From contig JAFIHO010000152.1 of the NCBI GenBank assembly GCA_017849395.1, positions 1 through 10,729 of the forward strand: 10,729 nt of DNA, in the 5' to 3' direction. Source of the DNA: Hyphomicrobiales bacterium (lineage in GTDB: Bacteria > Pseudomonadota > Alphaproteobacteria > Micropepsales > Micropepsaceae). This document shows positions 1-7,006 of the stretch, piece after piece (within the stretch, counting starts at the first letter, position 1; every line of letters begins with the position of its first letter). The position numbers and the translations under genes are program-made. The notes under the pieces are model-generated. The model worked only from the letters and a program-made list of their open reading frames with translations, ran no database searches and had not been told where the DNA came from.

Positions 1-1019
1 ATCGCCTTGACGATCTTTCCGTTCACCGGGATATCGCACAGGATTCCCGCGCAGGGGACGTCGCGGTCCCAGATGCCGTGATGCTCGAGCTGGAAATGCC
101 ATTTGCGCTGGCCGGTCTCGATATCCAGCGCCACCAGCGTTTCGGAAAACAGGCCCGGCCCCTGGCGCGAGATGCCCAGCATGTCGGTGGGCGGCAGTTC
201 GACACCGGCATAGAGGAGACCCAGTTCCTCATCCGCCGACATTTGCGCCCAGACGCCGGTATTGCCCGATGCCTCGGCCTGGCCTTGCTTCGTCCAGGTT
301 TCGTAGCCGAACTCACCCTTGCGCGGGATGGTGTGGAAAATCCATTTGCGCCTGCCGGTGCGCACATCGAAGCCGCGCAGATAGCCCTTGACCGCCGCCG
401 TGGGCGCCGCGCCGACCACCACGACATTCTTCGCCACCAGAGGCGTGGCATGGAGGCCGACCACGCCGCGGACGGGATCGATCTGCTGGTCATTGTCCAG
501 ACGCAGATCGACAACGCCGTTGTCGCCGAAGGCGGGATCGGGAATGCCGGTGCGCGCATCAAGCGAAATCAGCCGGTAGCCGAGAGTGACATAGAGAACG
601 CGCTCGCGCGTGCCGTCGGTCCAATAGGACAGGCCGAAGCCGGGACCACCGCGCGAGCCGATGCGCCGCCCCTCATCCTCGCGATGCAGCCAGAGCTGCT
701 CGCCCGTCGCGCCATCCAGGCACACCACGCTGCGGCGGCTGCCCGCCGTGCAGTAAATGCGGCCCTTCACGATCAGCGGCGTGGACTGGTAATCGGCGTC
801 CAGCGTCGGGCCAAGCGCGTTGGTGCTGAAGCGCCAGGCCAGTTCCAGCCTGTTGAAGTTGGAGGCGTTGATCTGGTCCAGCGGCGCATAGCGCGTATTG
901 GCGAGGTCGCCCGCATAGTTGCGCCATTCGGTGTTGGCGGCCGTCTGCCCCACTGCCGGAAGCCGCGACATGGCCAAACCTGCCGCCGAGCCAAGCAGCA
1001 TCCGTCTACGCGTCGTCAT
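1..1019 (-). CDS. Tat-exported PQQ-dependent dehydrogenase, glucose-dehydrogenase type (partial, C-terminus beyond window start)
   Basis: The frame runs open from an ATG at 1019 to the window edge (339 complete codons). A GGGGAG ribosome binding site lies 5 bases upstream (1025-1030 on the plus strand). The N-terminus has a Tat-type leader: T3-R4-R5-R6-M7-L8, then a short hydrophobic stretch. Mature sequence starts near residue 29. PQQ propeller repeats are visible as LDGATGEQLW, LDARTG, FDVRTGRRKW and LDIETGQRKW. The active-site motif H-H-G-I-W-D318-R-D320 is followed at once by Cys323 and Cys328. The expected catalytic lysine falls just past the edge. By family knowledge it should be a periplasmic quinoprotein that oxidises a sugar, polyol or alcohol and passes electrons to the respiratory chain; the substrate is unknown. 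It is the last visible gene of the minus-strand cluster, 51 bp after the previous stop. It is 77% identical by hand count to the gene at 9149. A C-terminal cytochrome domain cannot be excluded. Confidence 0.93.
   Translation of the reverse strand, partial: MTTRRRMLLGSAAGLAMSRLPAVGQTAANTEWRNYAGDLANTRYAPLDQINASNFNRLELAWRFSTNALGPTLDADYQSTPLIVKGRIYCTAGSRRSVVCLDGATGEQLWLHREDEGRRIGSRGGPGFGLSYWTDGTRERVLYVTLGYRLISLDARTGIPDPAFGDNGVVDLRLDNDQQIDPVRGVVGLHATPLVAKNVVVVGAAPTAAVKGYLRGFDVRTGRRKWIFHTIPRKGEFGYETWTKQGQAEASGNTGVWAQMSADEELGLLYAGVELPPTDMLGISRQGPGLFSETLVALDIETGQRKWHFQLEHHGIWDRDVPCAGILCDIPVNGKIVKA
3..935 (-). repeat. Left arm of an imperfect inverted repeat formed by paralogous PQQ dehydrogenase genes
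   Basis: Codons 29-339 of the left gene align without gaps to codons 31-341 of the right gene (9239-10171). By hand count 241 of 311 residues match. At the DNA level there are long exact blocks, for example 32 bases at 757-788 against 9386-9417 in opposite orientation. Confidence 0.85.
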
Positions 1020-1070
1020 ACACTCTCCCCAAATCGTCTTTTCGTTATGTCTTGGCCGCTTTTGCGTGCC

Positions 1071-2957
1071 TCAGGGCAGTGAGAACACCGTCAGGCTGTC
1101 GCCGCCGGTGGGACTGCGCAGGAAGGAGCCGCCCGTGGCGATGATCGCGACATACTGCTTGCCGTCCGTGCCCTTGTAGGTGATCGGGGTGGTATGGGCC
1201 GAATGGTCCAGCTTGTAGGTCAACAATTCCTTGCCCGTGGCGTTGTCAAAGGCGCGGAAACGGCTGTCATCCGTGGCCGCCAGGAAGGTCAGGCCGCTGG
1301 CGGTGGAGATCGGGCCGCCGATGCTGGGGCGGCCGGTATTGCGCACCGCTTCGGGCAAACTGTCTGTCACGCCCAATGTCACGCGCCAGGCGATGTCGCC
1401 GGTGTTGACGTTCACCGCATACAGGCTGCCCCATGGCGGCTGCTGGCACATCAGCTTCTTGTCTTCGTCGATGAAGAAGCTGTCGGGGCCGGTGGTCGAG
1501 CCCCAGAAGCCGCCCGGCTTGGGTTCAAGCTGTTCGATGCTGCCCATGTCGTGGGTGTTGATGATGTAATAGCCCAGTTTCGGATCGAAGGTGCCACCGC
1601 CCCATTCCGGGCCGCCGCCGCTGCCTGGGAAACGCGCGATCTGCGAGTCATGCGTCAGCGGCGAGAACATCACGCTGTCATGCAGCTTGTGAGTCTTGAT
1701 GAGGTTCTCGCAGAAGGCCTTGTGCTCCGGCGTCACGGTGGCAACGTCGGTGGCAGCGGTGAAGCTTTGGCGCGCCAGCGGCGGCGGCTTCACCGGCACG
1801 GGCTGGGTCGGCCAGGACTGTTCGCCCGGCACCTTGCTGGCCGGCACGGGCACTTCCTTGACCTCATAGATCGGCTTGCCGGTTACGCGATCCAGCAGAA
1901 ACAGAATGGCGGTCTTGTTCATGGCCGCGACGGCGGGAATGATCTTGCCGTCTTTCTTCACGTCCAGCAGCATCGGCGGCGTGTCATTATCGTGGTCCCA
2001 GATGCCGTGATGCAGCATCTGGAAGTGCCAGAGATATTTTCCCGTCGTCGCGTTCAGCGCCACGATGGAATTGGCGAACAGGTTGGCGCCATGGCGGTCG
2101 CCGCCCCAGCGATCCGGGCCCGGCTCGCCATAGGGCAGATAGGCGATGCCGCGCTTGGCATCGACCGTCATCATGCTCCACACATTGACGCCGGGCCGAT
2201 CCTGCCAGCCATTCTCCGGCCAGGTGTCATGGCCGAATTCGCCCGGACGCGGAATGGAATGGAAGGTCCAGACCAGCTTGCCTGTGCGCAGGTCCCAGCC
2301 CCGCGTATCGCCGGACGGGCCTTTGGGCTTTTCCGGGTTGCTGGCATTGGTGATGACGATGTTCTTGTAAATGCCGGGCGCCGAGCTCATCGCATAATTA
2401 TCGGTATAGCCCCGCATGATTTCCGGCGTACGCAGGGTTATGGCGCCGTGATCGCCGAACGTCTCGGACGGCTTGCCCGTTTTGGCATTGATGACGCGCA
2501 GATTGCCCTGGGTGGTGCCGAACACGAGGGACGCAGGATATTTGCTGCCCTCGCCCGGCCAATAGGCGATGCCGCGCACGGAGGGGCGCTCGCCTTCGGG
2601 AAGCTGGTAGACCCAGATCTCCTTGCCGGTGGTCGCGTCGAGCGAAACGATGCGGCCATAGGGTGTGCCGAAATACATGGTGTTGCCGATCACCAGCGGC
2701 GTCATCTGGGACGGCAGCGCCCGCGTCTCGGGCGTCGGCTTCATGTGATAGGTCCAGGCGACCTTCAGCTTCGACACATTCTGCGGCGTGATCTGGGTAA
2801 GCGGCGAATAGCGCATTCCGCCGTCATCATGGCCATAGGTCGGCCAGTCCTCGCCCGGCGCGGCAATGGCAAGACCCGACAAAGCCACAACGCCAGCAAA
2901 ACCGGCGGCAACGGCACCGGCGCGAAAGACATTGGCGCGCAAATTCGTTTTCGACAT
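1071..2957 (-). CDS. Soluble PQQ-dependent dehydrogenase, glucose-dehydrogenase-like, Sec-exported
   Basis: A complete 628-residue quinoprotein. I chose ATG 2957 because GGGA lies 6 bases upstream; an in-frame TTG at 2969 would add only four residues. Residues 1-33 form an ordinary Sec leader with one hydrophobic core and no twin arginine, ending near AIAAPGEDW. The mature part carries PQQ propeller signatures: LDATTGKEIW (about 106-115), WDLRTGKLVW (221-230), LNATTGKYLW (301-310), VNTGDIAW (517-524) and FDNATGKELL. The active site shows H316-H-G-I-W-D321-H-D323 and K348, 27 residues after D321, matching D466/K493 of E. coli Gcd from memory. The block GGGPEWGGGTFDP (447-459) is typical of the family. 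Unlike Gcd it has no N-terminal five-helix membrane domain, and no CxxCH haem site is present. It probably oxidises a sugar or polyol in the periplasm. It is only distantly similar to the two Tat-exported quinoproteins beside it. The substrate cannot be assigned. Confidence 0.93.
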   Translation of the reverse strand: MSKTNLRANVFRAGAVAAGFAGVVALSGLAIAAPGEDWPTYGHDDGGMRYSPLTQITPQNVSKLKVAWTYHMKPTPETRALPSQMTPLVIGNTMYFGTPYGRIVSLDATTGKEIWVYQLPEGERPSVRGIAYWPGEGSKYPASLVFGTTQGNLRVINAKTGKPSETFGDHGAITLRTPEIMRGYTDNYAMSSAPGIYKNIVITNASNPEKPKGPSGDTRGWDLRTGKLVWTFHSIPRPGEFGHDTWPENGWQDRPGVNVWSMMTVDAKRGIAYLPYGEPGPDRWGGDRHGANLFANSIVALNATTGKYLWHFQMLHHGIWDHDNDTPPMLLDVKKDGKIIPAVAAMNKTAILFLLDRVTGKPIYEVKEVPVPASKVPGEQSWPTQPVPVKPPPLARQSFTAATDVATVTPEHKAFCENLIKTHKLHDSVMFSPLTHDSQIARFPGSGGGPEWGGGTFDPKLGYYIINTHDMGSIEQLEPKPGGFWGSTTGPDSFFIDEDKKLMCQQPPWGSLYAVNVNTGDIAWRVTLGVTDSLPEAVRNTGRPSIGGPISTASGLTFLAATDDSRFRAFDNATGKELLTYKLDHSAHTTPITYKGTDGKQYVAIIATGGSFLRSPTGGDSLTVFSLP

Positions 2958-2963
2958 CACATG

Positions 2964-2967
2964 TCCC
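2964..2967 (-). promoter_or_regulatory. Ribosome binding site fixing the start of the soluble PQQ dehydrogenase
   Basis: On the minus strand GGGA sits 6 bases before ATG 2957, which makes that ATG the likely start rather than the in-frame TTG at 2969. The GG of this site also lies in the right arm of a short inverted repeat, CCAAT-CAT-ATTGG (2966-2978), which could partly mask it in the mRNA. Confidence 0.5.
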
Positions 2968-3027
2968 AATATGATTGGTGGAATTTTTCTGCCCGGCCCT
3001 GTTTACCCGCAATGCAAGGTGCTGGCT

Positions 3028-3055
3028 ATCCCCGCCGCCCGGACGAAGCGGGGAT
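3028..3055 (-). other. Intercistronic hairpin between the hydrolase and the soluble PQQ dehydrogenase
   Basis: Perfect 8-base arms ATCCCCGC (3028-3035) and GCGGGGAT (3048-3055) enclose a 12-base loop, starting 6 bases after the hydrolase stop codon. On the minus strand no run of T follows, so it is not a standard intrinsic terminator. It is more likely an mRNA-stabilising or processing structure that changes expression between the upstream and downstream genes. The role is inference; the stem is seen directly. Confidence 0.45.
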
Positions 3056-3060
3056 GAAGC

Positions 3061-3984
3061 TCAGGCTTTTACGTATTTGTTGAACCAGTCCAGCGTGCGC
3101 TGCCAGGCTTCCTTGGCGGCGGCTTCGTCATAGCGGGGCGTGGTGTCGTTGTGGAAGCCGTGGTTCGCCGCCTTGTAGACATGGCCTTCATGCGGCACGC
3201 CTGCCGCGGTCAGGGCCGCGTCGAAGGCGGGCCAGCCCGCGTTGATGCGCGTGTCGAGTTCGCCATATTGCGCGTTGATGGGAGCCTTGATCTTGGCCGC
3301 GTCTTCCGCGCTGGGCTGCGCCCCGTAGAAGGGCACGCCCGCCGCCAGGCCGGAACCCATATGCACCGCCAACTGGTTGACGATGCCGCCGCCGAAGCAG
3401 AAGCCGACCGCGCCGATCTTGCCGGTGCCGTCGGACCGCGCTTTCAGCCAGGCCGCCGCCGCAAAGAAATCCTGCTGCATCTTGGCGCGGTCCACCGTCT
3501 GGAACTGTGCCGCGCCTTTTTCATCATCGCCGCCATAGCCGCCGACCGAGGTCAGCCCGTCCGGCGCGAGCGCCATGTAACCCGCGGTCGCCAGCCGCCG
3601 CGCAACGTCCTTGATGTAGGGATTGAGGCCGCGATTCTCATGCACCACCAGGATGCCGGGCAGCTTGCCGGTCGCGTTGGCGGGCCGCACCAGATAGGCG
3701 CTGATGCTGCCATTGCCCTGGGGCGAAGGTATCGAAACGGTTTCAGCCTTGATGCGCTTGTCGTCTTCCGGCACCTGGATCGCCCAGGCGTAATTGGGCC
3801 GCAGCATCTCGAACAGCGCCGCGGCGGTGACGCCGCCCACGGCGAATTTCTGCGCGCCATCGAGGAAGTCGCGGCGGCCGATGCGGCCATGCACATAGGA
3901 ATCGAGCAGATCGAGCAGTTCCTGCGGAAAGTCGGATGCCTTCTTGCGTTTCGTGATCTTTGCGCGTTCCAGGACCGTCTGCAT
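3061..3984 (-). CDS. Dienelactone hydrolase family protein (YghX-like) with internal Tat-like segment
   Basis: A 307-residue alpha/beta hydrolase. ATG 3984 was chosen because GGGAGG lies 5 bases upstream; a GTG at 4044 would add 20 residues but has no good site. Residues 1-33 are charged and helical. Then G36-R37-R38-D39-F40-L41, a hydrophobic stretch (47-58) and an AWA cleavage-like site (66-68) make a Tat-like leader placed unusually far in. The catalytic domain covers about 80-307. The family triad is visible: Cys196 in GFCFGGG, Asp244 in GELDTR and His275 in NHGFHND. Glu116 in HENRG matches the conserved Glu of dienelactone hydrolases. The family hydrolyses lactones and esters with a cysteine nucleophile. 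The gene follows the HupE-like gene by 105 bp and precedes the soluble PQQ dehydrogenase by 103 bp. I infer periplasmic action, possibly on a lactone made by the quinoproteins; the true substrate is unknown. Confidence 0.9.
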   Translation of the reverse strand: MQTVLERAKITKRKKASDFPQELLDLLDSYVHGRIGRRDFLDGAQKFAVGGVTAAALFEMLRPNYAWAIQVPEDDKRIKAETVSIPSPQGNGSISAYLVRPANATGKLPGILVVHENRGLNPYIKDVARRLATAGYMALAPDGLTSVGGYGGDDEKGAAQFQTVDRAKMQQDFFAAAAWLKARSDGTGKIGAVGFCFGGGIVNQLAVHMGSGLAAGVPFYGAQPSAEDAAKIKAPINAQYGELDTRINAGWPAFDAALTAAGVPHEGHVYKAANHGFHNDTTPRYDEAAAKEAWQRTLDWFNKYVKA

Positions 3985-3989
3985 GAAAG

Positions 3990-3995
3990 CCTCCC
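3990..3995 (-). promoter_or_regulatory. Strong ribosome binding site that decides the hydrolase start
   Basis: GGGAGG on the minus strand lies 5 bases before ATG 3984. It is one of the best Shine-Dalgarno matches in the window and argues for the internal ATG over the upstream GTG at 4044, which has no comparable site. Confidence 0.65.
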
Positions 3996-4089
3996 GCCAA
4001 GCGGCTTGCGGGCCATCCGCCAGCCTTTTGTCCAACGCTATCACCGCACCGGCGCGTCCTGCCAGCGTAAAAGCCTGAAATTCCGGGCG

Positions 4090-5412
4090 TCAGGGCGCCC
4101 GGCGCGACTCGCCCGTGACGACGCGCGCCCAGCTTTTGGGCAGCAGGGTCACCATCCAGAGCCCGGCGATCATGGCGACCAGCACGATCAGCCAGCCCAG
4201 CAGGCTGGCAAGCCCCTCCGCCGTGAGGGTGGGCCAGGGAAATTGCGACAGGACATCGAACCGCTCTCCCAACCAGTGCCAGGCGGTGTGCGCAACGATG
4301 GCCGACAGGATGATGACGCCCAGCCGCTCGGCCACGACATGGCGGAACAGAAGGTTAAGCGCGGGAACCAGCAGCATCAGCACCAGCACCTGGCCGATCT
4401 CCACGCCGATGTTGAAGGCCAGCAGCGAGGTCAGCAGATGCGATCCGGCGAATTGCAGCGTGTGCTGCAGCACGAAGGAAAAGCCGAAGCCATGTACAAG
4501 CCCGAAGCCGAAGGTAACGATCCATCGCCGCCAGGGGTGAAGGCTGACGATATTTTCCAGCGCCATGTAGAAGACGGAGGCCGCGATCAGCGTCTCGATC
4601 AGGGGCGGAAACCACAGCGCGTCCGGCGCAAACCCGAAGGCCGAGGCGATCAGCGTGATGGAATGCGCCACCGTGAAGGCCGTGACGATGGGAATGAGCG
4701 GCCCGATCCTGCGAAACGGAATAATGAGGCAAAGCAGGAACAGCAGATGGTCGGTGCCTTCCAGAATGTGGAGGAAGCCCATGCGCACGAAATTTCCGGC
4801 CGCCTGAAACCAGGTCGGATCGAGATGAACCAGGCCGGCATTGCCTTCCAGCAGGAAGGCGCGGGCTGAACCATCAGGTGGCAGGAATTGCAGCGCCGTG
4901 ACGGTTTTCAGCGCGAAACGGTCGAAGCGCGTCTCCAGCGAGAAACGCGATGCATCCGAGCGGATGGGATATTCGAACAGCACATCCAGCAGGCCCTGTT
5001 CCCAGAACAGCGTCGTGCCGGCGGGAAGCGGCGGGCCAGTGACATGGGCCAGCGCCTGATCGAAGCCGGAGAAGGACCTGTCCGATTCCAGCGACATGCG
5101 CGCCGCCGCGATACGGGGCGCGCGAAGGCGCGCGCCGCCTTCGTAAATCTCCAGATTGTTCGCCAGCACGCTGGCCGCCGCATTGCGCAGGGACGGTCCA
5201 GCTTTCGCGAGATCGACGAAATCGCGTTCGCGGCGAGGATATTCCGCGTCCATCGAGGCGCGCAGCGGCAGCCGCACCAGCACCCGCAGCACATGGCCCT
5301 GCGGCCTGGCGAACATCGTCACCGTGATGTCGGATGGGATCTCATGCGCGGCGGCCGGAAGGGCCAGGGCGAGAAGCAGAACCAGCCAGCCCGGAAAAAG
5401 ACCGAAACGCAT
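4090..5412 (-). CDS. HupE/UreJ-type (HupE_UreJ_2) membrane protein, putative metal permease
   Basis: A 440-residue protein with a Sec leader (1-22, ending PAAA) that would leave His23 (HEIPSD) as the mature N-terminus. Residues 23-205 are a predicted extracytoplasmic domain. The rest is a membrane domain with about six or seven helices from 208 on. Conserved polar residues sit inside the helices, as in the HupE/UreJ family: F213-L-H215-I-L-E218-G-T-D221-H222, F246-T-V-A-H250, L305-V-H307-G-F-G, N334-I-G-V-E338-I-G and H375-T-A-W-H379. The family is associated with nickel or cobalt handling beside hydrogenase and urease, but copies of this longer type occur in many other settings, so the metal is not known. 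The start lies 17 bp past the NHL gene stop with no clear ribosome binding site, which suggests translational coupling. Metal supply to the quinoproteins is only a hypothesis. Confidence 0.85.
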   Translation of the reverse strand: MRFGLFPGWLVLLLALALPAAAHEIPSDITVTMFARPQGHVLRVLVRLPLRASMDAEYPRRERDFVDLAKAGPSLRNAAASVLANNLEIYEGGARLRAPRIAAARMSLESDRSFSGFDQALAHVTGPPLPAGTTLFWEQGLLDVLFEYPIRSDASRFSLETRFDRFALKTVTALQFLPPDGSARAFLLEGNAGLVHLDPTWFQAAGNFVRMGFLHILEGTDHLLFLLCLIIPFRRIGPLIPIVTAFTVAHSITLIASAFGFAPDALWFPPLIETLIAASVFYMALENIVSLHPWRRWIVTFGFGLVHGFGFSFVLQHTLQFAGSHLLTSLLAFNIGVEIGQVLVLMLLVPALNLLFRHVVAERLGVIILSAIVAHTAWHWLGERFDVLSQFPWPTLTAEGLASLLGWLIVLVAMIAGLWMVTLLPKSWARVVTGESRRAP

Positions 5413-5428
5413 GCGGCGAAACTGCGGC

Positions 5429-6673
5429 CTAGCGCGACGGCCAGACCGTCCCCTGGTTCATCTTCGTGACGGGCGCCGGCCCCTTGTAGAGGAAGCGTTG
5501 CAGCCTTTTTCCCTCATAGGTCTCGGTCGTGTAGATGTTGCCCTTCGAGTCCACCGCGATGCTGTGCACGCCGTAGAACTGGCCGGGATAACGGCCGCCG
5601 TCGCCGAAGGTGGTCAATTCCTTAAGGCTCTGGCGCTCGATGATCTTCACCTTCTCGTTCACGCCGTCCGCGATGTAGATGTATTTCTGCTGCGGGTCTT
5701 TCGAGAAGGCGACATCCCACACCGAACCTGAGTTCAGCGTTTCCTTTTCGTAGAACTCCTCCTTCAGGAATTTGCCTTCGGGCGTGAACACCTGCAGCCG
5801 GTTGCCGACCCGGTCGCAGACATAGATCAGCCGGTCCACCGACATGTCGGCGCAATGCACCGGATTGTAGAACTGTTTGGCGGGCGGCGCGGAAGGCGAA
5901 TAGGCGGGCAAGGGCGTGTCATCCGGCTTGTTGCCATAGGCGCCCCACCAGCGCTTGATCTTGCCGGTGTCCGCGTCGAGCACGGCGACACGCTTGTTGA
6001 GATAGCCGTCCGCGATATAGGCCTCGTTGGCCTTTGCATCGACGAAGATTTTCGCGACGCGGCCAAAGCTGACGGGATCATTGCTGTTGCCCGCGAAGCC
6101 CGCGACATCGCCTTCATTGTTGCCCGCCGCCGCGCCCGCCTTCCGGCGCGCGCCCTTCAGGCCCGCCTGCATCAGGAACTTTCCGTCCTTGGTGAATTTG
6201 AGGATATGGGAATCGGACGGGCCGTTGCCGCCGATCCAGACATTGCCTTTGTGATCGATGAAGATTCCATGATTGGAGTCCGGCCATTGATAGCCCTGCC
6301 CCGGACCGCCCCAGTGGCGAAGCAGGTTTCCGGCCTGGTCGAACTCCAGGACCGGCGGGGCCCCGGCGCAGCATTCGCCGGTTTTGGCCTCTGCCTGCTT
6401 TTCGTTGATCGCCAGTGTGGAGGAGCCGCGATGGACGATCCAGACATGGTCGTCGCTGTCCACCCATACACCGATGGTCGAACCCAGCACCCAATGGTTC
6501 GGGAGCGGTTTGGGCCATAGGGGATCGACTTCGAAACGGGGCGCCGTGACGCCGGCCTGGGCCTGCGCTCCAGCCTTTTCGATCAACAGCATGCGGCCTG
6601 CCGCCAGCGCGGCGAGCAGGGCAGCGAACCCGCCTCCGATGAGAAGACTGCGTGAAAGCATGCGCCTGGTCAT
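5429..6673 (-). CDS. Exported NHL-repeat six-bladed beta-propeller protein
   Basis: A 414-residue protein. ATG 6673 has GGGGA 7 bases upstream. The N-terminus is leader-like: T2-R3-R4-M5-L6, a hydrophobic stretch (about 9-25), then a possible cleavage near AGAQA (35-39), so it is either secreted (perhaps by Tat) or anchored. Six NHL-like blades can be followed: GVWVDSDDHVWIV (68-80), GIFIDHKGNVWIG (136-148), IFVDAKANEAYIADG (209-223), MSVDRLIYVCDRVGNRLQVF (277-296), KYIYIADGVNEKVKIIE (330-346) and SIAVDSKGNIYTTE (371-384). An adjacent Cys pair sits at 101-102. The fold resembles peptidyl-amidating lyases and SMP-30-like lactonases, but I cannot point to a convincing metal site, so enzyme or binding function stays open. 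It is the first gene of the minus-strand cluster and overlies no other gene. Confidence 0.85.
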   Translation of the reverse strand: MTRRMLSRSLLIGGGFAALLAALAAGRMLLIEKAGAQAQAGVTAPRFEVDPLWPKPLPNHWVLGSTIGVWVDSDDHVWIVHRGSSTLAINEKQAEAKTGECCAGAPPVLEFDQAGNLLRHWGGPGQGYQWPDSNHGIFIDHKGNVWIGGNGPSDSHILKFTKDGKFLMQAGLKGARRKAGAAAGNNEGDVAGFAGNSNDPVSFGRVAKIFVDAKANEAYIADGYLNKRVAVLDADTGKIKRWWGAYGNKPDDTPLPAYSPSAPPAKQFYNPVHCADMSVDRLIYVCDRVGNRLQVFTPEGKFLKEEFYEKETLNSGSVWDVAFSKDPQQKYIYIADGVNEKVKIIERQSLKELTTFGDGGRYPGQFYGVHSIAVDSKGNIYTTETYEGKRLQRFLYKGPAPVTKMNQGTVWPSR

Positions 6674-6831
6674 GTGAGGTTCCCCGTCCCTGCGGGCCTG
6701 TCTTGTCGAAGCCCAATCGCGGGAACCTTAGCCTCTCCCGGACTGTCACGAAACAGGAGCGCGGCCCGCAACCCTTGGAAAAATGCTTATGCTGCAATAG
6801 CAAAAGCGCATTCTGGGAGCCCCTTTCCGGC

Positions 6832-6848
6832 AGCGCCTGGCGTGCCAA
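6832..6848 (-). promoter_or_regulatory. Candidate sigma-54 (-24/-12) promoter for the NHL operon
   Basis: On the minus strand TTGGCACGCCAGGCGCT gives a full TGGCACG -24 element and a GG-N10-GC core, but the -12 element is GCGCT instead of TTGCW. It points towards the NHL gene about 160 bases before its ATG. The match is seen directly; use as a promoter is inference, and no sigma-54 activator gene is in the window. Confidence 0.3.
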
Positions 6849-6875
6849 ACAGGGCAGATGCCGCCGCCCCCGATA

Positions 6876-6894
6876 GCGGGAAGTTAACACCCGC
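6876..6894. repeat. GTTAAC-centred inverted repeat upstream of the kinase gene
   Basis: Arms GCGGG (6876-6880) and CCCGC (6890-6894) enclose AA-GTTAAC-A, so a palindromic hexamer sits in the middle of a GC-armed inverted repeat. It may be an operator for one or both divergent genes. A similar arrangement (CGCC-GTTAAC-TGT-GGCG) occurs at 9048-9064 upstream of the third PQQ dehydrogenase. Confidence 0.35.
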
Positions 6895-6910
6895 CCATTA
6901 GGCTGCGGCC

Positions 6911-7006
6911 ATGCACATCCGTCGCAACAGCATGTGTCAGCGGTCTTCCCCGGCGTTTACGCGCACGCGCCGGGTAGCATCGGCTTGCCGGTATCCTCGG
7001 CCGTGA
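6911..7006 (+). CDS. Possible 31-codon leader ORF overlapping the kinase start (speculative)
   Basis: ATG 6911 opens a 31-codon frame whose TGA (7004-7006) overlaps GTG 7003, an in-frame candidate start of the kinase, as GTGA. Such an overlap is common in translationally coupled pairs. The peptide is arginine-rich and resembles nothing I know, and no Shine-Dalgarno sequence precedes it. It may simply be a chance frame in GC-rich DNA. Confidence 0.12.
   Translation: MHIRRNSMCQRSSPAFTRTRRVASACRYPRP

Larger units (their letters stand above)
6674..6933. other. Divergent intergenic region between the NHL operon and the kinase gene
   Basis: This 260-bp stretch must hold the control sites for the leftward operon and probably for the kinase. 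I see a sigma-54-like -24/-12 pair on the minus strand (6832-6848) and a GTTAAC-centred inverted repeat (6876-6894). I found no convincing sigma-70 promoter on either strand. A short open frame (6911-7006) starts at its right end. Confidence 0.6.

Noticed and set aside
78..1082. Plus-strand frame whose translation resembles that of the minus-strand frame at 9173-10408
   Set aside because: The likeness is explained by both being antisense to paralogous PQQ dehydrogenase genes, so conservation of the sense strand is mirrored.
2958..3060. Possible internal sigma-70 promoter before the soluble PQQ dehydrogenase
   Set aside because: The best pair (TTGCGG and AAAAAT, 18-bp spacer) is too weak to report as a site.
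1194..3083. Long plus-strand open frame (629 codons) opposite the soluble PQQ dehydrogenase
   Set aside because: It lies antisense to a gene with clear family motifs throughout; the low-complexity Arg/Ala/Gly-rich translation is what GC-rich coding DNA gives on its opposite strand.
3151..4869. Plus-strand open frame (572 codons) across the hydrolase and HupE-like genes
   Set aside because: It spans two well-supported minus-strand genes and their spacer and has an Arg/Gln/Gly-rich translation without domains.
6775..6803. TTGGAA with TAGCAA at 17 bp as a plus-strand promoter for the kinase
   Set aside because: Both hexamers match poorly and such pairs are expected by chance in an AT-richer intergenic patch.
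6114..6890. Minus-strand 258-codon frame over the NHL gene start and intergenic region
   Set aside because: It overlaps the NHL coding frame, which has a ribosome binding site, leader and propeller repeats; this frame has none.
6883..6900. CtrA-type site (TTAA-N7-TTAA) suggested by GTTAAC upstream of the kinase
   Set aside because: The second half-site is CCAT instead of TTAA here, and the copy at 9052 also lacks one.
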